Made by a program: the position numbers and the translations under genes. From the NCBI GenBank assembly GCA_029204225.1, contig MU832052.1:1-64000 (forward strand): a DNA stretch of 64,000 nucleotides. The letters run 5' to 3'. Position 1 is the first letter of the stretch; every line of letters begins with the position of its first letter. The notes beneath the pieces were generated by a model. The model was not told the DNA's origin. It saw only the letters and a list, made by a program, of their open reading frames with translations, and did not search any database. Positions 35,495 to 47,847 of this stretch are shown here, in pieces. This stretch comes from Diphasiastrum complanatum. Lineage: Eukaryota > Streptophyta > Lycopodiopsida > Lycopodiales > Lycopodiaceae.

Positions 35495-36323
35495 TCTCAA
35501 TATATTTTTTCATTTTATTTGTTTTCAATTTTTTGTTCTTAGTATTTAATTTGCTGATTTTTTTTTTTGGAAAAAGACAGTTAAAAAAAATAAAAAATAA
35601 AATAAGAAAAGACTGATGAGCAAAAGTTAAGCAGTCATTAGCATAAGAAAAAAGAAGCACAGTATTATTTTTTTTTTATTTATGAAAAATGACTTAGAAA
35701 ACCACTGTTTTGGACAGATTTGGCCAATATAGTATCAGAAACCTTCGCTAAGCTCTCAAACTGTACATCCACCCTTGATTAATCTAAATTGAGGTGGGCG
35801 AAGGTTTTTGACAAGAGAAAATTCAATTTTGAGTCAGACGAATGTTCAGTGATATGCCATTTTGAGAACCTTCGTCGAGCATCATAACCTCATTATGAAC
35901 CTTCGTCGACTTGCTAGATGATCTTAAAATGTCAAAATTAGGTTGTCCATGAGTTCAGATTGTGAAAAAATGCATTTATGATAGTACCTGGGCGGAGGAC
36001 CCTCCTGGGTGAAGGTTCATCCTTCGCCAAACATGGAAAACGTTCGCCTGATAGGTTCAGATTCCTAGAACTTTCATCGAGATTTTCATAGCCTATTTTT
36101 ATAGTACTGTACATGCTTGCAAATTTTTGTTCAGAACTAATCAGCCCAACTACTATTCAGTGTAATGGACCCACCAAATTCACCTATAAGTTGGTTGAAT
36201 TCGATTCATTACTCACTTGTGCTAGCGAAGCTCTTGCGAATTTTTCTTGTGACCAAAGCCTTCCAAATTTTCTGCATTGCCTTCTGATACATTTCACGCG
36301 TTCATAATTCCTTTCTGATCATC
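35495..36323 (+). promoter_or_regulatory. Spacer between integrase and extra ORF of element A, with repeated CCTTCG words
   Basis: About 830 bp without coding similarity. The word CCTTCG or its complement CGAAGG occurs repeatedly (near 35745, 35802, 35872, 35901, 36022 and 36034), often as AACCTTCGTCGA. A TATTTTTATAG box lies near 36,094-36,104, about 220 bp before the ATG of the extra ORF. Element B has a comparable spacer with another repeated word. A separate promoter for the extra ORF is an inference. Confidence 0.45.
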
Positions 36324-39257
36324 ATGTCTTCTATCGATACTTCCCAGTCTCTATGCTATACTATCCATCGTGATGTCCCATCTGCAACGGACATCATGAT
36401 TCTTCCTAGCACAAGCATGGTCACTCAGTGGATGACCCTTGCGGAGCCTCTACTTACTGCAATGGGTATTCATGAGAGAGCCTTTTCGGGATGCATCAAT
36501 ATGGATTTCATCACCTTCAGTGTGTGGAAGGAAGAGAAATCCAAGTTTTATATCACCTTCCAAGGAGCCGCACACAAGGTGCGCGTCATTGAGGCCGCAC
36601 TTGCAGCTATATGAATCTCAACCGGTACGCAAGCCTCACCTAATCACAAGCACGCCAAACAGGCCATCAAGCCATACATTGACCTCACCAACGATCTGCA
36701 TTGGACTAATGATGGCTACCTTCTGGAAGCCATCACTGAGCCTTCCATCCACGCCGCTGCCTAGCTGTTGAATCATTTCCTGATGGTTGGCAACCTCAGA
36801 AAAGACCGCATCACATCTCAAATCCTTCACAGGATAGTGGAGTCCCACACTAAGTTAGCCAAAGCCCCTCTTGAACCATATAACTGGTTCAAGACTGTTT
36901 TTGGTGAGCTCAAGCGAGCTATTAAGACCAATACAAAGCAGCAGTTCGCCGCTAGCTCTCTATTGTCCCTCTTAGCCGCTTCTCACTTAGAAAACAGAAT
37001 CCATGGCTTCCACCTGGATTCTGTGCTTTTGGTTTACGAAGAAGCACCGGCCTAGTCATCTCATCAGGCCTCAAGTTCTCATAGTCGTCATCGTCCACGT
37101 AGCGAGATCATAATTCCTGACTCGCCTTCCGCGTCACGACGTCGCATTAGGCATACCTCGTCAGCTGCGCTTCCACCCCCTGCTGCTGTTCGCACTTGAC
37201 TTCCCATTCCACTCGCCTCTGATGCTTCCCTCGCCTCTGCTCCCAAACAAGAACAGTCTGTGACCATTGGGCCTACCATTCCAATCACAGCTGCCCAGGC
37301 CGCCTCACCCCCGCACACCGAAGCAACCTCACCCAACACACAGTTCTTCATGGATATGCTCAATGATTCTGACCCCCTTGGAGCCACCGAAATTTTTGAA
37401 ATGCCCCAGAGCCCAGCGCCCTTTGAACTCCAATCCTCTGGAAGAGGATTTGGGCATATCCATGAATCTATTGTTGGTGTTGAAGATGTCAGTCAGCAAC
37501 CACCCACACAGGGTAGCCCAGCCACACTTCGGGTCGACACAGCTGTAAAGTCACCAAAGCAATTCGACGCCACGGTGCTTGAAGGGTTTGAAGAAGAGGG
37601 TACTTTTGAAGAAGAAGAGACCTTGGCACCTATTCCACGCCTACCAAGGACAGTACCATCAAGGTCTCCTGCTGCTGCCACCTCCACGACCATCGATTCT
37701 GGTGATGCTCTCAGGTTAGTTTCAAGCCTTGGGCAAGTGATCCAGTCTATGCTGGATAAGAAGAAAGAAATGGAGCAGAGGATCTCTGATCTAGGATCCG
37801 AAAATACTCTGATCAGTCAAAAAATTGTCCAGCTGGATCAAGAGGTGAAGATAGCCAAGCAACGTGAAAAAAAGGCTGAAAGTGAAAAAAAATTGGCCCA
37901 GCAACAAGCTGATCGCCTGGAAACCTACATCAGCTCCTTGCAAAACGCTCTGACAACCGCAAGGATCAGGTAGATAAGGCAGTGCAAGATGCCAAGCAAC
38001 AAGTGTAGTTGTTGAAGGGGCAATTACAGATTGTCGAACAAGATCGCACACGGCTTCAAGGTGAATTGGATGCGACCACTCTTGAGCGTGATGCCTATCT
38101 GCAAATGCAAATACCCGATCATCCGGTCACACCGACGGAGATTGCATATTTGTTCAAGAAAGTGGAAACATACAAAGTGGCCCTTTAGGAATTCCAAGGC
38201 CGCTTTGATAGGTTCAAAGGAGCAGCTTCAACTGAGTTGGCAAAGGCAAAAGAGACCATCAATGCCTATGAAAAAGCCGCCGCTCAAGTGTTGGAAGCCG
38301 GACCACAAATCCCCGTCCCGGTCATGCCACAATTCTCCCCTTCATGCCAAGAAGCTGTACAACTGGATACAGGGGTTGATTCGAGCATGGACCAGGGGGG
38401 GAGCACTAGATCTAGTAGATCAACCGCCAACCATACCGGCAGTACAAGCGGATCCATCATCATCAAGGACAAGCCATTTATTCAGAAGGCCCATCAGCGT
38501 CGAGGACCATATCCAGACCTTCTTAAAGCAACATCCACATGAGTCCTTGCATGGTGGATGGGTTCTCAAATTTAAGACCTCCAAGATCGAGACCGGCAAA
38601 GAATTGGACAAAATACCTACATTGGGAGAGCAGCCGGCATGGAGAATCACGATTTTTGAAAAAACTCTGGAATCAATTAGGAGTTACGTCGCCAGCCCTC
38701 GCCAGTTGCGGGTAGATCCTTATTACGTGCCAATGCCACGAAGACATAGATGGAAAGATTTGGGATTGGCTATGGACAAAATCACCATCCATACGCCCAA
38801 TTGGCCAATCATCCATCTGCCTTACGGCTGGAACATTTCAGTGGACTTCCACCGGGCCTTACAAGCATATCAGAGAGAGTATGTCCACTCTCCGGATCCA
38901 ACGGTGCGACAATCGCAATGTTTGCAATTGATCTAACTCTATTGGCGTCAGTGGCAACCAAATGGGATGATTGTCTTCCTACCCTGGCATTCGATCCAAA
39001 TAAGCCGATGGCCTCAAAGCAAATCAAAGATCAGCTGCCGATTGTTCGACTGTATTTCCGTGTGGCTATGATGGGAGGTTCTTGGGAATCCCGCTTCACC
39101 TCATGGACAGCTTCCAAGTGAATTGTCGGAGGCCACATAACTTCATTGTTTCTTGCCGCATAATTTGGATTTCAATACTGCACGTCTTGACTTTATGGAG
39201 AAGGTGCAGTATCATTTAATTAAGATTCGACGTGAAGCCAATAAAAGTCCCCAATAA
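36324..39257 (+). pseudogene. Extra ORF between integrase and 3' LTR, element A (unknown family, coiled coil)
   Basis: The frame from 36324 to 37973 is one reading frame broken only by stops near 36612, 36762, 37053, 37197 and 37971. N-terminal domain: LTLAEPLLTAMGI-like segment (MTLAEPLLTAMGI), YIDLTNDLHWTNDGY, EPYNWFKTVFGELKRAI. A Pro/Ser/Thr-rich linker covers about 37060-37720. The coiled coil runs from about 37740 to 38290 (KKKEMEQRISDLGSENTL, KAESEKKLAQQQADRLE). The C-terminal part, after frame changes, has SPRQLRVDPYYVPMPRR and IVRLYFRVAM. Element B has the same domains in the same order. No transmembrane segment is obvious, so an envelope role is not supported by what I see. Function unknown. 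Confidence 0.75.
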
Positions 39258-39291
39258 CTGCATATTGCAGGTGTCGTGGGACCGCCACCAA

Positions 39292-39307
39292 TTTTGGTGG
39301 GGGATAC
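39292..39307 (+). other. Polypurine tract before LTR 2
   Basis: TTTTGGTGGGGGATAC directly precedes the TGTTGG start of the 3' LTR. Its G-run core GGTGGGGGATA matches the GGAGGGGGATA found before the LTR of element B, and fits second-strand priming. Confidence 0.7.
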
Positions 39308-40067
39308 TGTTGGAGGGTTTGTGGATCTCAAGGCAACCCTAACCCTACTTAATAATTGAGAGAGATTTGGCACCCTGCGTGTGTAAGTCCAACCCGATGA
39401 TCACATAGTTATTTGATTGACTATTTAAAAGTTAATAAAAGGACTTTAGCCTTTTTGCGGGACTTTTAATGTCGCAGGGCCTAAATGTCAAGCTAGTGAA
39501 TAAGGTTGGGTTTCCCTCCAATTTTGATGGTTCCCACACTTTTTTAAATTTGAATAAAAAGAGAGGCAAGACTGGACCAATAGGATTTAGAGGCCAAGGT
39601 CCTCCTCTCTACTATAAAAAGGGACCAACTCGAGTTGCTCCTCATGTTCATTTCCTCATTTCAATAAAGCAGATTGGTTCTCTTTAGAAATGGATTGATG
39701 AATGTCTTTGCTCTTCCTCTCTTTTCTTCCATTTCTCATGCTTTCTTTGGATTTTGCTAATTGTTGGATCTGATCATTATTGGGATTGCTATTTCTTATG
39801 CTTTTTGTGAGAGAGAAAGGGAGAGAGAGAAGAGTAAGTTTCTATCATTGTTGTGGATTTAGGGTTAATGGAAGTAGGGTTAATGGATGTAGTGTTAATG
39901 CTTAGTGTTAATGGATGTTAGTGTTAGATCCTCCATTCATGTTGAAATCTGAACTATACTATCGTTCTCATGGGAACGAACCTACGCGTGACAACTAACT
40001 CCGTCTCTTTGATACTAGATTGACTAGATCTTGGATTTAGGTTAGGCAAGGAAAGAATCTCACTACA
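39308..40067 (+). mobile_element. LTR of gypsy family 2, copy 1 (3' LTR position)
   Basis: The LTR runs from TGTTGGAGGGTTTGTGG to CTCACTACA, 760 bp. Near 39,609 ACTATAAAAAGGG is a clear TATA box, and AATAAAG near 39,662 may serve as a poly-A signal. A second copy of 741 bp at 46,165-46,905 is highly similar. It differs completely from the family-1 LTR at the 5' side of this element. Confidence 0.9.
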
Positions 40068-40089
40068 TACATCTGTACCTTAGAACGCA

Positions 40090-40545
40090 ATATTTCAAAG
40101 GAGAAGACAGAAACACATAGATCCCAGGAGAATTTTGCAGCCCAACTAGCGACCCTAGAGCTCAAGGTCCAACAAGTGCAGGCCATCCAAGTTGCACTGG
40201 ACCAGATGGTAGCCACGACAGAAGAGGAGACAACTTTTGACCTTTGATGATTTCGGATTCATCTAATTTCATTAGAATAATAATCTTTCCATTTCTTGAT
40301 GTTCGTCTAGTTTATAGAATTGAACAATGTATTTTAGAACATTTTCAATATCAAGAAAAATATTATTGCAATCGTTGTAATTGAGCTCACGACATGGAAC
40401 TGAAAGCCCTACGCACCACGCTCCAAGAAGACGAGCAGGCCCTCAAGGCAACAGACAACCAACTGAAGACCCTGCAGAAGCAATTCATCGTTGTTCTAGA
40501 GTTCTCCACTGCTCTAGATGGCAATTTACCACTTATTTTTTAGTA
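40090..40545 (+). pseudogene. Coiled-coil ORF remnant in two pieces
   Basis: Near 40,140-40,240 the plus strand reads AQLATLELKVQQVQAIQVAL. Near 40,393-40,510 it reads MELKALRTTLQEDEQALKAT and QLKTLQKQF. Both are heptad-rich. An AT-rich insert of about 150 bp separates them. They may be debris of a gag or of the extra ORF; no further identification is possible. Confidence 0.35.
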
Positions 40546-40596
40546 TCTCATTAGATTAGCTTTTTATTACTTTTCTTTGTCTTTCCCGGCTCCCCT

Positions 40597-40616
40597 CCCC
40601 CCCCCCCCCCCCCCCC
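40597..40616 (+). repeat. Poly-C run of 20
   Basis: Twenty consecutive C bases follow CCCCT. Homopolymers of this kind are length-unstable and a frequent site of sequencing error. Confidence 0.9.
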
Positions 40617-40969
40617 TTCACTAATTTTGAAATCATTCATGTTTATCAGCTTGCATCGGAGGAGAATAAAAATATATTTGTTTTTGATGTCCTTACTGGC
40701 TTTGTCCAAGTTAATAATTTCGGCTATTTCTATGAGGTTTTTGAGAGTCCTCCGTTCCATTTTGTCGCAAGTCTTTGCGCCATCATAAATTTTCCACAAG
40801 ATCGACGCTTTCAATTGGAACTAGATCACATGCATCTGTTGGAGGCAAGATGCGAACGGAGAGGAAGAGAGAAGAAAATAGTTGCGGAACGACTCTCCCG
40901 TTATTATGGGCTGCTATGAGCAAGAACAATCTAAAAGAATGTCAATGCAGAAATAAGATAACAACTTAA

Positions 40970-41924
40970 GCGTTCTCACCTACAGGATCTTAAAAATAAT
41001 TCATACTCATATAAATATGAGTACAATCTACCGAAGAGATCAGATGAGGTGTGGTATTACTGCTGATTAGTTTCACTAAGAATCTCAGTTCAAAATTTTA
41101 GAGTGATGTTGTTCCTCATGCATCAAAGACAGCTGTCATCTAATTAGATACTAAGGAGTCATAGACGTCTGTGATATATATAATCAGAGTGAGTGAACCA
41201 GCGTGAATAAGCAGTAGAAAGTGTAATCAAATCACAACATACAAACATCTACGTTAGACACAGATGAAAGAATGTGTTGCTTTTATATTCCACTGAAAAC
41301 TTGAACAACACTAAAAATGTTACAACCCGAATAGAGGCGTAACTTGGATGCTAGATATCTACTGCTCTGTTGACGGAGCATCATAGAGAATGTGTGATGC
41401 AAATGTATTTATATACCACATTCTTGTAATTTATTACAATAAATGTTTAGCTACCAACTATGTAAGTCATAATACTCAAGCAGTGTTTGAACAATAGTTG
41501 TACAATAATATATACATAAGTCAAATTACTTGAAGTCGCTGGAATACTCAAGTTTGTCCTGGACTTCGATCGGATATCTCCAAAATAGACTTTGGTCATA
41601 TACTTTTGCATTTTTTGCATTTCTTCGGAAGTAGCTGGAGACGTTTCTCGTCGAAATAGACACCCCCTTTGTATTTTTGCATGCTGCTGAAAAACCCAAA
41701 GGTGTTGAAACTGATGTCAAAATAGACTCATTTTGCTTTTGTCGCATTTTGAAAAATTGCGAAAAAATCGACAAACAGCTTATTTGCTAAACTAGACTGA
41801 ATTGTTGCATTTTGGAAAAATGCGAAAAAGCCGACAAAAGATTTACTTCTTCGAAATAGTTGAAAAGAAGTTACCGTCGAAAAATTGTCGCATTATTGAA
41901 AAAATGTGAACTGTGCGACAATAG
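40970..41924. other. Unassigned AT-rich stretch, possible decayed copia LTR
   Basis: The stretch lies next to a copia RNase H fragment and has LTR-like base composition, but no ends were found. From 41,600 to 41,910 the words TTTTGCATTTT and GAAAAATTGCGAAAAA recur, giving a low-complexity minus-strand frame (41526-41774). Confidence 0.3.
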
Positions 41925-42102
41925 CGCTTTGGTGAATGTCTACAGCCATTTCTGTTGTCACGCAGTATTGAAGAGTCACTTGCCCTGAGAAAACCTTTTC
42001 CCAAATGAAATGATACTAGATTTCGATGTGCTTAGACTTGCCATGAAATCTGGGATTCAGTGACAATGAAATACAGCTCAAGTTGTCACACAGAATTGTA
42101 GT
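41925..42102 (-). pseudogene. Ty1/copia RNase H fragment
   Basis: Minus-strand translation reads ILCDNLSCISLSLNPRFHGK, SKHIEI, a stop, then YHFIWEKVFSGQVTLQYC and ADIH. This is the end of the copia RNase H domain. Only about 58 codons remain. Confidence 0.75.
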
Positions 42103-42734
42103 AGCATTGAACTGAGTGTGATGTAAGTTGAAAAGTAATAACCTGATCCATATAGCTCAAACATTAAATATATGATAAAATGAAGTTGTTGTCCATACAA
42201 TAGTAGTAAAGTATTGTATTTCACACTTGTGGATCCAATACATAACATAAAATTGCATTCTACACACAAGATTGCAAGATATCATCATTATAGTGCACCA
42301 ATGGATAGATGAACCCAAGAGAACTCATGTATAAGCATGAAATGAGATAAGAGAGAGAGAATCATGTTCTCCCACGCTTGTGCACTATTTATAACAGGTC
42401 TATGCCTTATTTTGAATGTCGCTTTCCTCCATAGAAACTTCTAGATCCAAAACCCTACTCACAATATGGACTAGATTCAATGTACCAATCATTCAAATTT
42501 GAATGGGTCCAAACTTGCCTACTTACTCTCTCACTTTCCAAAAGTGATAATTAAAAAACATTTAGACTAATATAACCTTGAAATATCCATCTCTAAGTCT
42601 AAAATGCAAATTGGCCTCAATTGCCAAATAACCAATATATGACTAAACTAGTTGATATTTCTCACATTAGAAGCATCTATATGGACATGGAATTCTATGG
42701 TCTAGATAGGGGGTCAAAGGATTGGTGTGGTTAC

Positions 42735-43800
42735 TAAGGACTTCTTAAGTTTGTAATAAGCCTTAGTGGCTTCAGTTGTCCATTCTAGTTGGATGGGTGG
42801 TCATCTGGTAGATCAAACGAACCAGCTTAGCAAAATTCAGGACAAATCTTCGATAATAGTTGCAATGCCCCATGAAGATGTATACTTCACGTACAGTTCC
42901 TGGATTAGGCAAAGAAAGTATCATGCGGATCTTGTTGACGTCTGTAGAGATACCATGCCTCGAAACTACATGGCCTAACACTATGTCGTGCGTGACCAAA
43001 TATTGGCATTTGGCCGAGTTTAGGGCTATGTTGAATAATCGACATTGGATGAACACTTTATCTAAGAAAGCTAGGTGGTGGGACTCAAGAGGAGTGGACA
43101 CACAAGTCGTCCATGAAAATTTCAAAGAAAATCTTTGAAAGCATAGCTCATCACTTGTTGGAAGGTGTTGAGAGCGTTGCACAATCCAAATGGCATCACT
43201 CTATAGATATGTTCCCCACTCGGTGGAGAATGTAGTTTTGTGCTAATATTCTGGGGCTATTTGCACCTGATTATAGCCACTAAACCCATCTAGAAAGTTG
43301 TAGGCTTCTGCTTTGGCTATTCTCTCCAACACATTTTTCGTGAATGGTAGGGGAAAATGGTCCTTGTTGGTGACTGAATTTAGCTTCTTGTAGTCCACAT
43401 AGATTCTAAGTTTTCCATTTTTCTTAGGTACTACCACGATAGGCGATACCTAGTCCGTGTTTTCCATCTCGTAGATGAATCCTACATCTAGAAGCTTTTT
43501 TAATTCTTCTTGAATCAGTTGTGCGTAGTGCGGATTAGACCTATAGGGCCTACTAGCTACCTCCATCAACCAATGAATGGAATGGTGTGAACCACAACAT
43601 TTAGCGATATGCCCTTCAGCTCAGCGTAATTCCAAGCAAGACAGTCACGATATTTGTGAAGAAGAGACTTAAGATGCTCGAGCTCCTCTCCTTCTACGTC
43701 TTCTCCAACAGATACCATAAGACTTGCCTCTCCCTTCTCAGCTAGATCTATCTCTTTCATGCATGCTGGCTTTGTAAACGTTGGCTCCTTGGAAGGTGTC
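42735..43800 (-). pseudogene. Gypsy element D reverse transcriptase, truncated
   Basis: Minus-strand frames in order: EELEHLKSLLHKYRDCLAWN, VVVPKKNGKLRIYVDYKKLN, AYNFLDGFSGYNQVQIAPEY, a FMDD active-site box in a shifted frame near 43,110, then KCQYLVTHDIVLGHVVSRHG and LPNPGTVREVYIFMGHCNYY. The sequence ends at about 42,735 before RNase H. Stops and shifts are present. The protease of the same element lies directly upstream. Confidence 0.85.
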
Positions 43801-43969
43801 TTCTACTGGTTCTCTCTTAGCTCTAGGCATGGACACTACCACTTCATCCATCTCGTAATCCTTGAAGTACTATGGCACGCCATGTGCAGGCTTTGGTTCT
43901 TCAATGATGTCTTGTTTGATTTTCTCGTGTAGTTCCCGGTTGGTCATCAACTCAGTTCTGATCCCTCGT

Positions 43970-44660
43970 TTATCTCTCTTGGCCTTCCACTCTTTGGTCA
44001 ATGAATTTCATGATCCAGAAATCAGGATCAATCTTAACTACGAAATCATGATTCTGCAGGACGATATGATTCTGTCCCCAGTTGTGAAGAGCTTGTGACG
44101 TTTTGAGCCACGGTCTACCTAGCAGGACACTATAGGATTGGGGAGATTCAAGCAAGTCCAACACTACAAAATCTAGCACAAAATGGATTTTGGCTACTTT
44201 GGTGTGCACTTCTTTGGCTATGCCTAATGGTCTCACACTAGATTGGTCAACTAATTGGATCATAAAAGGAGCGCTTACCATGTGAGTAAGTCCCCATTTG
44301 TGATATAGCTTGTAGGAGATGATATTCACTCCTGATCCACCATCGACTATGGCTGATCTTGTGGAAATCCCAGATGCGTAATTGGGATAGTTACGTGCTT
44401 GGCATCTTTCTCCCATCCAACCCCTACTTGGTGGACTGGTTGTGGTCCCTCTATTTCTACATCTGGCACCAAATTGGTTGGGTGTGCTTCAAGTTTCTCA
44501 CTGTCTGGTCCATCTATATAAGTTTTTAATCTTTCCCAAAGGGTCGGATGCGTTTTGAGCAGGGTGCCTAAGGGGATTCTAACATCACTTCTCAATAGAT
44601 CAACAAGGACAACAGTATGGTCCTTGTCCGTCTCCTTGCTATGAAAACAGAGTTCCTGAC
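43970..44660 (-). pseudogene. Gypsy element D protease and upstream linker
   Basis: The open frame 43970-44416 carries IVDGGSGVNIISYKLYHKWG and YSVLLGRPWLKTSQALHNWG, the plant gypsy aspartic protease. Upstream (44347-44660) LLRSDVRIPLGTLLKTHPTL fits the gag-protease linker. A family-3 LTR begins at 44,675 and separates it from the gag piece at 45,640-46,150. Confidence 0.85.
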
Positions 44661-44674
44661 CAGAATGCTTGTAT

Positions 44675-45440
<766 letters not shown>

Positions 45441-45639
45441 GACTCACACACACACACACGATGCCAACTGGTCGTCTATTTCTAATACTTCCGACTCTCT
45501 ACTTTATTTATGTATTGTTTGGGCTTATTGCAGAAGCCTCTTGCCATATTCGAGAATATTCCATGTCATTCCCAGAATCGGACAACAGTGTGCATTCTAT
45601 CCGGTTTCACAGAAGAACTGTAGTAATCTCAGATTTACA

Positions 45640-46150
45640 AGGGAGCGAGGGGAAGTGGTAGGTCGTTGATCATTCTCACCTTCGGGCTGACGTTGGTCAT
45701 GTTCTCGGGCTACCTCTCTAGCTTGATCTAGGGCTTGGGCTTCTTTTACCCACTCATTTATACATCAAAAATTACCTTGCTCAACTATGGGATTTGGGTA
45801 TTCACCTACGTAAAGAGAATCGGATGATCCACTAGCAGGACAGGTAGTGGTGGTTTTGGTTGGCTCTTTCTCTTTTCGTTTCTAGGCTCTAGTCTAGATG
45901 AATACCAACATTGTAGATGCCTTGGGTTCTCCTACCACACTCATCAGGTGTAGAGGGGTAGAGACCTCTCCTTGTTTCTCCTTCCTCATTGGACACGTTA
46001 GATATGGGTGTCCGTACCCACAATCATGACAAAGAGGTACAAAATTGCCTTGTGGCTTGTTAGGGCACTCGATGATCCTATGGTTTTCTCCACATTCGTA
46101 ACACTTAATGGGAGCTCTAAATCATGTACCTCTAAGCTGGTTACAGAAAA
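45640..46150 (-). pseudogene. Gypsy gag nucleocapsid fragment with two zinc knuckles
   Basis: Minus-strand translation near 46,000-46,120 reads KCYECGENHRIIECPN and PLCHDCGYGHPYLTCP. The first fits CX2CX4HX4C; the second is a related variant. By order and strand it belongs to element D, cut off on one side by the family-2 LTR at 46,165. Confidence 0.7.
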
Positions 46151-46164
46151 TCCATCTAAGAACA

Positions 46165-46905
46165 TGTTGGAGGGTTTGCGGATCCCAAGGCAACCCTAAT
46201 TCTAGTTAATAAGTGGGAGGGATTTGGCACCCTGCGTGTGTAAGTCCAACTCGTTGATCACATAGTTATTTGGTTGATTATTAAAAGTTAATAAAGGACT
46301 TTAGGCCTTTTTGCGGGACTTTTAATGTCGTAGGGCCTAAATGTCAAGTTAGTGAATAAAGTTGGGTTTCCCTCCAATTTTGATGGTTCCCACACTTTTT
46401 AAATTTGAAAAAAAAAGAGACAAGACTGGACCAATAGGATTCAAAGGCCAGGGTCCTCCTCTCTACTATAAAAAGGGACCAATTCGAGTTGCTCCTGATG
46501 TTCATTTTCTCATTTCAATAAAGCAGATTGGTTCTCTTTAGAAATGGATTGATGAATGTCCTTGATCTTCCTCTCTTTTCCTCCATTTCTCATGCTTCCT
46601 TTGTATTTGCTAATTGTTGGATTTAATCATTATTGGGATTGCTATTTCTTATGCTTTTTGTGAGAGAGAAAATGAGAGAGAGAAGTGTAAGTTTCTATCA
46701 TTGTTGTGGAAGTAGGGTTAATGGATGTAGTGTTAATGCTTAGTGTTAATGGATGTTAGTGTTACATCCTCCATTCATGTTGAAATCTGAACTATACTAT
46801 CGTTCCCATGGGAACGAACCTCTGCGTGACAACTAACTCCATCTCTATGATACTAGATTGACTAGATCTTGGATTCAGGTTAGGCAAGGAAAGAAACCCA
46901 CTACA
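46165..46905 (+). mobile_element. LTR of gypsy family 2, copy 2 (5' LTR position)
   Basis: It starts TGTTGGAGGGTTTGCGG and ends CCACTACA. The TATA box (CTATAAAAAGGG, near 46,468) and AATAAAG are kept. A primer site ATTTTGGCGCCGTTGTCG follows at 46,906, so this copy had an internal region to its right. Only a leader of about 300 bp remains before unrelated sequence. It interrupts the element D remnants. Confidence 0.88.
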
Positions 46906-46923
46906 ATTTTGGCGCCGTTGTCG
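46906..46923 (+). other. Primer-binding site after LTR 2 copy 2
   Basis: ATTTTGGCGCCGTTGTCG adjoins the LTR end and has the consensus look of plant gypsy primer sites. Confidence 0.75.
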
Positions 46924-47223
46924 ATCACCAGAATGATAGATTTGAGGCTGTTGGTCACTCTGTGATGATGGCGAGTCAAATGGACAAGTAAAAACAAAAA
47001 AATTTGAGTTGGCGAGTCAGGCTACTATTTGTGAGTCAAGGTGCGAAATTTTGACTTGCCGTGATCATAGAACAGAGCCTGAGGTTTGCTCAACACACTG
47101 AAACAGTGCGCATCAGGAAGGTAAGAAAAAAGTGGAAAAAAACTTGTAGGCGAGTCAAAAACCTGTCAAAATACAACAAATTTCAAGCAAAATGCAAACA
47201 GAAAATCCATGTAAAGTAGTTTA

Positions 47224-47575
47224 GCATCATCTCCCCGGCAACAACGCCAAAAAATGTTGGACCCTTTTTGAGCCTCCCTAATCGGTGCAATGAAGAGGGC
47301 AAGGAAGGGGCTTCGATCTCCCGCTGGGTGAGTATCGGTGTAGTATGGGCTTCGATCCAATGGGGAGAGGATTAAGCTACGGATCTAAATGGGATCTAAG
47401 CCTACTAAGGGTGTCAATTTTGGTGTCGGATCTAGAGGTGGAAAGGCGTAGATATGGATGTGAGGCTTCTTCCTTTTTCTATCTCTTTTTGGGGTTTTGG
47501 TTCTGGGTTGATCCTCTTCTTGGATTTTGGTATCTTGGGAAATCTGTGAGAGATATGGACCGATAGGAAATGAAT
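47224..47575 (-). mobile_element. LTR of family 3, copy Y, with primer site
   Basis: On the minus strand the LTR ends GGGTCCAACA at 47,257, followed by TTTTTTGGCGTTGTTGCCGG (47,237-47,256), a gypsy-type primer site. The body shares CCTCCCTAATCGG and GGCTTCGATCCAAT blocks with copy X. The 5' limit near 47,575 is approximate. This could be the original 5' LTR of element D, whose gag, protease and RT follow in the same direction. Confidence 0.6.
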
Positions 47576-47847
47576 GTGTGCTCAAACAGAGTCATGAGCA
47601 CATCCACCGAAGATGATAGATGTGTGCAAAAATTACTGTTTGTCAGTTTAAACATGAAGTTCAATATAGATTAAAATTTTATGGTGCAGAGAGATGACAC
47701 AAGTTTATCAAGCATCAAGGACTATCGTCGTCTGATCAGATTCTTAGGAGTTAGAGACATCCATGTTTAGATACAGTCAGCTGAATTGTTTGCAAATCCT
47801 AATTGAATGAGATAAGTGTTGATTCTTTCGAATCAAGCTCTTGTGGC

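Noticed and set aside
36324-39257. Calling the extra ORF a retroviral envelope gene
   Set aside because: Position fits, but I see no signal peptide, membrane segment or Cys-rich ectodomain in either copy.
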